Source: Epiperipatus broadwayi
Lineage: Eukaryota > Onychophora > Udeonychophora > Euonychophora > Peripatidae
Length of the DNA: 64,000 nucleotides
Direction of reading: 5' to 3'
NCBI GenBank assembly: GCA_028023455.1
Contig: JAQFVV010012400.1
Coordinates: 17,229,490 to 17,293,489 of the forward strand
The notes below the pieces were generated by a model, which saw nothing but the letters and a program-made list of their open reading frames with translations, made no database searches and was not told where the DNA came from. Of the stretch, positions 59,291-64,000 are shown piece by piece; the first letter of the stretch is position 1, and every line of letters begins with the position of its first letter. Made by a program: the position numbers and the translations under genes.

Positions 59291-59802
59291 GTTTATCTAT
59301 TCCTTGTATTAATAATTTAAATTAATAATATAGATATAGGTTATCAAAGGCAAGCAATTACTATAAAAATTATTTAACTTTATTTCAAAAGAAGTAATCA
59401 CAATTAGAAGGCTTATGAAAATTTAAAAACATCATATTAATGAAAGTATATTAATAACTTTTATTAGTTATTGATCAGACTAGAGATTATCCAACTAATG
59501 AATAATATTTCTATAGTGTAATTTTCACTACAACACTGTGTGCAATGAAAATTACTTCACAGAAATATTATTCATCATCTTAATGAAGTATAAATATGTA
59601 TGGAATTTTTGTAACTAGTGAAAAATTATATTTAATTATCAGAGAAATGTAGATTCTGTTAAGGGAAATTTTCCAGTGGTACAAATATCTTTTAATGCAA
59701 ATGCAAGTTTGTTGACCACACATTAAATATTTTAATATATCAACCACACAGTTCTTCTTTCCAAAATAGTTCATAAATATCCAATATATAAATAAACAAA
59801 CA

Positions 59803-60468
59803 AACTCCTTCTTTTAAAAACTTGCTTTTTATATGACTATAATCATCAATAAAAAATCAAATGTTTCAACTATTTTATAGTCTTTTTCAAGGCACTCTAA
59901 ATATATATATATAATAATAAATATCACATATTCCAAAAAAAAAAAAAATTGATAAAAATTACAAAATATATTCACAATCAAAAATTCACCTTATTTCACT
60001 CGCCTTTCCTATTGCAAACAATCACAACATAATCACAAAAAACTCCTTTTTTAAAAAAATAAAAAAATCTATATATATATCCTTTAAAACATTCAATTAA
60101 TAACCTATTATTTTCTTTTCTCTTTTAAATAGGATGTTAATGGAAAAAGAGAAAAGAAAATAATAGGTTATTAATTGAATGTTTTAAAGGATATATATAT
60201 AGATTTTTTTATTATTTAAAAAAGGAGGTTTTTGTGATTATGTTGTCATTGTTTGCAATAGGAAAGGGGAGTGAGATAAGATGAATTTTTGATTGTGAAT
60301 ATATTTTGTAATATTTATTAAAAATTTTTTTTTTTTGGAAAATGTGATATTTATTATATATATATTTTAATGTGCCTTGAAAAAGACTATATAAAATAGT
60401 CAAAATGTTGGATTTTTTTTTATTGATGATTATAGTCATATAAAGAGCAAGTTTTAAAGAAAGGAGTT
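59803..60468. mobile_element. Giant foldback element, 666 bp
   Basis: Arms of about 325 bp (59803-60127 and 60144-60468) are reverse complements throughout with scattered mismatches and A-run length differences, around a ~16-bp loop. Recognisable pairs include CCTATTGCAAACAAT/ATTGTTTGCAATAGG and TATAGTCTTTTTCAAGGCAC with its complement. The 166-codon minus frame at 60212-60712 lies largely in the right arm and is explained by low-complexity sequence. No transposase or target duplication is visible. Loop and arms suggest a foldback transposon or a recent inverted duplication. Confidence 0.85.
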
Positions 60469-61104
60469 CCATGCATGTAAATAAAAGGTCACTTTCAATT
60501 AGATATTTTAACAGTTTGCAGACTGAAAATATTAAATACGATTTTTTTTTAATCTTTGAAAATGAGTGTGTTACATGTAAAAGGGTATATTTGTTAGGGT
60601 GAGAAAGATAAAAGAGGTTTACTTTATCCCTAAAGATAACAACTTGATAAACAGAAAAGACTCTTGTTATAAGGTCTCCAGGAAATGAAATACGTAAATA
60701 TCTCATTTGCATAAATTTGCATCACTCTTAATCAGTTTATTTATTTACAAGATGGCTATGAATATGAGGACCCTGACCCTCAAAAATGCTTAGCTACATA
60801 CATAGATACAGATATTTAGTTTGTATCTATCTGTATTATTAATATTTCTTTCTCTTCAGCTTGCATTTTATATATATTATACTTTAGAATAATTGGTCAC
60901 AAAGTTTAAACTTTTTGCTCATTTTAATTAGTATTTTTATTTGATTTACATATTTTTTTCCTTTCTATCCTTTTGTTTTTTCAAATTAATATAAATTTGC
61001 TTATACTATTTTAAAAAAATATTTATTTCATAATCTATATTTTTGAAATGTGAATATAAGTTGGAATTTATAAACTATATAAGAATTTGTATAGGAGTGA
61101 AAAG
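60469..61104. other. AT-rich spacer
   Basis: No structure recognised. Confidence 0.45.
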
Positions 61105-61200
61105 AATTGTCTGGAGTGTTGTGATGAACTGTGGCTTCTCTTTTATCAAAATCAGAAATCTCTGAGCCACAATACCCAGAGAAATCTGTTAACCATCTTA
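61105..61200 (+). repeat. Dispersed hairpin repeat H1, copy 2
   Basis: ACTGTGGCTTCTCTT...AGAAATCTCTGAGCCACAA matches the copy at 59195 and keeps the TGTGGCT/AGCCACA stem although the loop differs, so the stem is better conserved than the loop. Confidence 0.5.
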
Positions 61201-61599
61201 CCTTCCCCTTCCATTCTCCACCCTAAGTTTTTCTGATATTAATAAATAAATAATCAATCAAACAAGATTGAAATAAACAACTATTAATAAGTATGATTAA
61301 ATGTTTATCAAACCGGCTTTCATCTCCATTGAGACCTTCTCAAGATATTATAGTAATGATTCACATAACCAATTAACAATATTCACTCCATCTACTGGAC
61401 ACTATTTACATTATATTTCCTTTAAAGATGTATCAGTATATTATAAATAAATAAATTTAATATATTATACATCTAAAAATTTTTTTACAATATTTCCCCA
61501 AAAAACAATAATGAAATATATATTTTACATCTCTTAAAAATAAAAATAATAAAATAAATAAATAAATAACAACATTATGGACAAATAAATTATATTGGA
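61201..61599. other. AT-rich spacer
   Basis: No structure recognised except (AATA)n near 61550. Confidence 0.4.
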
Positions 61600-64000
61600 T
61601 ATTTGACCATCATAGTGATTTGTGTTTTCTGATATTGTTCCCTATCCTGCTCCATCCCATTTCAACAACATAATCTTTGTCAACTCTATGGTCTTTATAT
61701 CTAAATCCCTCTTATCTTTCGCTAAACTCAGCATAAAAACCAAGATCCCACTTTCTGTATAATCACTTTGTTTATATTGATTCTTTACAACTTTATTATT
61801 TGTACCCTTTCTGTTTGCAGACATTTACATTTAATTAACAGATGCCTACTATTTTGTATGCCCTTCTTACATAACTTGCAGATTAACTCACTTATATTTT
61901 TCCATTTATGTGTATATTCCCTTGTTTGCTAAAGATCCTGTTCTAACCTTAAACTATTTTCCTTGCTATTATCATAAATTAACTCACGCCCAATATTCTG
62001 TTTAATTCTATATATATTTAAACATTTTTTACTCTCCATACTAATTCTCCATCTCTATAACTCCCTATTCTTTATTAATGCATCTATTCTTCTATCCCAT
62101 TCCTTGTCACTATTACACTCAATAATTGTCCTAACACAACCATCCCATCTTTTGTATAAGTATACTGACATTTGTCCAAAATTTTCTGCATACCATACTA
62201 TCTTTTTCACCCATCTTGTTGCATGCCCTTTTCTCATAACCCAATTATATACTATTTTGACTATTCTTTTATCATTCATAAACTGCAATTATGGAACATT
62301 CTCATTTTGGTTTTTGTATCTCTCATATAAAAACTTGACTATCCCATTTCTCCTTGAATTGCCTCCATTGCTGTCCACACATCTGAATCTAATGCATGTC
62401 TTCCTATTTCTCTTTGTACTTTTTTTAAGTAATCAATCACACTTTGACTTACACATAACACATCATTACTATATGTTAACCCTACTACTTCCACTCCCAT
62501 ACAATTGTAACTACATCATATTTATTATGAAAACACTGTTAATTTCTTTATCAGACCCTTTCTTTTCTTTGCTTTATTGATCAATTTTTTCTTCCATTAA
62601 TCCAGCAATTTCTGTGATTACTTTAGGTGATTCCCAAATAGTTATACATATTCACCACACTTAACTTTATATTCCCCAATAAAAATTCTTTGTCTTCTCT
62701 TTCCCCAGTATTAATCATCATTACTTTTGATTTTTCTTCACTAAATTTAATCACCATTTCTTCACCCATTCTTGTGCATGACATCAGCATAACTTCTATA
62801 CCTTTCCTTCTTTCTGTGCACAAGAAGACATCATCCATAAATAAAAGGCCCGATAGTGTATACACTCCCTTTCCACTTATTAATGGTATTTCTATCCCTA
62901 TTCATAGTCTTTCTATTGCTCTCTCCATTTCTCTCAAATACAACAAAAATAAAATAGGTGACATAGGACATTCTTGCATTAGTCCCACACCATTTTTAAC
63001 CTATATTCCATAATTGATATGTATAGTAATGATTTTCATATAATCTCTTAATAAGATTCACTAAAGCTCCATCCATTCCCAAATTTACTAAACTTACCAA
63101 TAATCTATTTCTATTTACTCTATTATATGCCTTCTCTATATCTATAAAAACTATATATAACTGTTTACCTGTATTTCTACTCATATATATATAAGTTGTG
63201 TAACTACAAATAAACTATCTTCTATATGCTTATCTGATCAAAAACCTCCATGCATTTTTCTCAATATATTAATTTTTCCATCCATTTTGTGACCCTTCCA
63301 GCTACCATATATGCAAAAACTTTATATAACACTGACATCACCTATAATTCTTACCCTTTTCTTTAAATAGTAGCTTTACTTTTGTATTATTCCAACTATG
63401 CAGAAAATATCTCTTCTGTGCCAACTTATTAAAACCTGATAATAGGTTTAATTTTGTCTTATATTATAAATTCATTACCATCTCTGCTGCCCATCCAGCT
63501 AAACCTCTTGCCTTTCCACTTTTCAATTTTCCCTCACCTCATTCAGTTCATTTTCTGCAAACTATATGCTTTTATGTTTGTTATCACTGTGTCCTTCATA
63601 TCTAACATCTTTTCTATATCCATTACATACTTATTTAAGATTGTCTCTAATTCTTCTCTAGAGCTACATTCTATTCCTTCACCATCTAGTAATACTATTT
63701 CTCTCTCCCCTACATTCCTTCTTTTAATGTATTCCAAATTTTTTTACTCCCATCTCTTCCATGTTTATTAATATCCTCCAACAATTTACTATTTAATTTT
63801 GTTTTCTATAATTATCTATTTTGGACAACTTCTTTTTTTTAAATACTTTTTCCATTTAACATTAACATCTTTTTCACTTTCTTTGTTCTTAATAGCACAC
63901 TTATATTCTCTCCATGCTTTTTTTCTTGCTTTTACACTTTTACTAACTATCATTTTTTTATTACTTTTATTCTTCCGAATATTCCCACTTAAAACCTATT
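61600..64000 (-). pseudogene. LINE, RT and C-terminal part (5' end beyond window)
   Basis: On the minus strand, from the window edge: a basic linker (VKARKKAWREYKCAIKNK, ~63900), KKIW-type and GEREIVLLDGEGIE (~63690), WNNTKVKLLFKEKG (~63380), YIVFIDIEKAYNRV (63157-63116; block A with D-to-N at the usual Asp after Y), LLFMDDVFLC (62847-62818; catalytic Asp pair intact), NMYNYLGIT (~62626), then LKKVQREIGRHALDSDVW (~62390) and ICKLCKKGIQNSRHLLIKC (~61875-61820), a C-x2-C...H-x4-C segment. Order and motifs are those of a non-LTR retrotransposon RT and its C-terminus. Stops and frameshifts break it into several frames (63543-63737, 62996-63184, 62623-62865, 62055-62288, 61642-61824). The plus-strand frames at 62104 and 62690 are its shadows. 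The clade is not assigned. Confidence 0.85.

Noticed and set aside
60212-60712. 166-codon minus frame
   Set aside because: It lies mostly in one arm of the giant palindrome, is Lys/Ile/Ser-rich by composition and has no family motif.
62104-62580. 158-codon plus frame with hydrophobic residues
   Set aside because: It is the shadow of the minus-strand LINE; antisense of A-rich coding reads Leu/Phe/Ser-rich.

Overview
The window is AT-rich animal nuclear DNA (roughly three quarters A+T by eye), most likely from an invertebrate. The evidence is one intact eukaryotic-type tRNA-Lys(TTT) gene, tRNA-derived SINE-like repeats, Ty3/Gypsy LTR retrotransposons, several kinds of LINE, foldback elements and long stretches without reading frames. 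I cannot name the species. No complete host protein gene is visible. Two short conceptual exons (near 31.9 kb and 34.4 kb) are weak candidates. Nearly all recognisable coding sequence belongs to decayed transposable elements.

Layout. 1-10.5 kb is AT-rich spacer with a GA microsatellite, a 875-bp terminal-inverted-repeat DNA element (4034-4908), a SINE with a poly-A tail (5851-5990) and short LINE/SINE pieces. 10.5-42.3 kb is a nest of LTR retrotransposons. A Gypsy element 'C' has its right LTR at 40769-42316, a decayed pol at 37972-40690, and a left LTR that appears split into 10484-11549 and 37345-37912. Between the two halves lie element 'A' (11550-21390, plus strand, three LTR copies, gag-like ORF, 126-bp tandem array), element 'B' (21397-29604, minus strand, 2.1-kb LTRs, a gag/integrase-tail chimeric ORF) and about 7.7 kb of mostly unexplained DNA.

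42.6-46.9 kb is a decayed two-ORF LINE on the plus strand, with zinc knuckle, endonuclease, reverse transcriptase and C-terminal Cys/His motif. The tRNA-Lys gene lies at 48425-48497. 51-55 kb holds a 285-bp foldback element, an RTE-like LINE 3' end, a LINE RT fragment on the minus strand, a LINE 3' fragment and an inverted pair of a dispersed repeat. A 666-bp giant hairpin lies at 59803-60468. From 61.6 kb to the end a further LINE runs on the minus strand and leaves the window.

How the parts relate. Elements A, B and C carry primer-binding-like sequence of the TGGCGCCC type just inside an LTR. A and B have lost most or all of pol, while C keeps pol remnants but has lost gag. A and B therefore look non-autonomous, dependent on enzymes supplied in trans. 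Insertions with target duplications inside C pol (15 bp, perfect) and inside the LINE RT (10 of 11) give a relative order of events. I found no convincing new functional system. The most unusual items are the palindrome-cored retroposon family, the two long hairpins, the deletion-fused gag/integrase reading frame and the split LTR.
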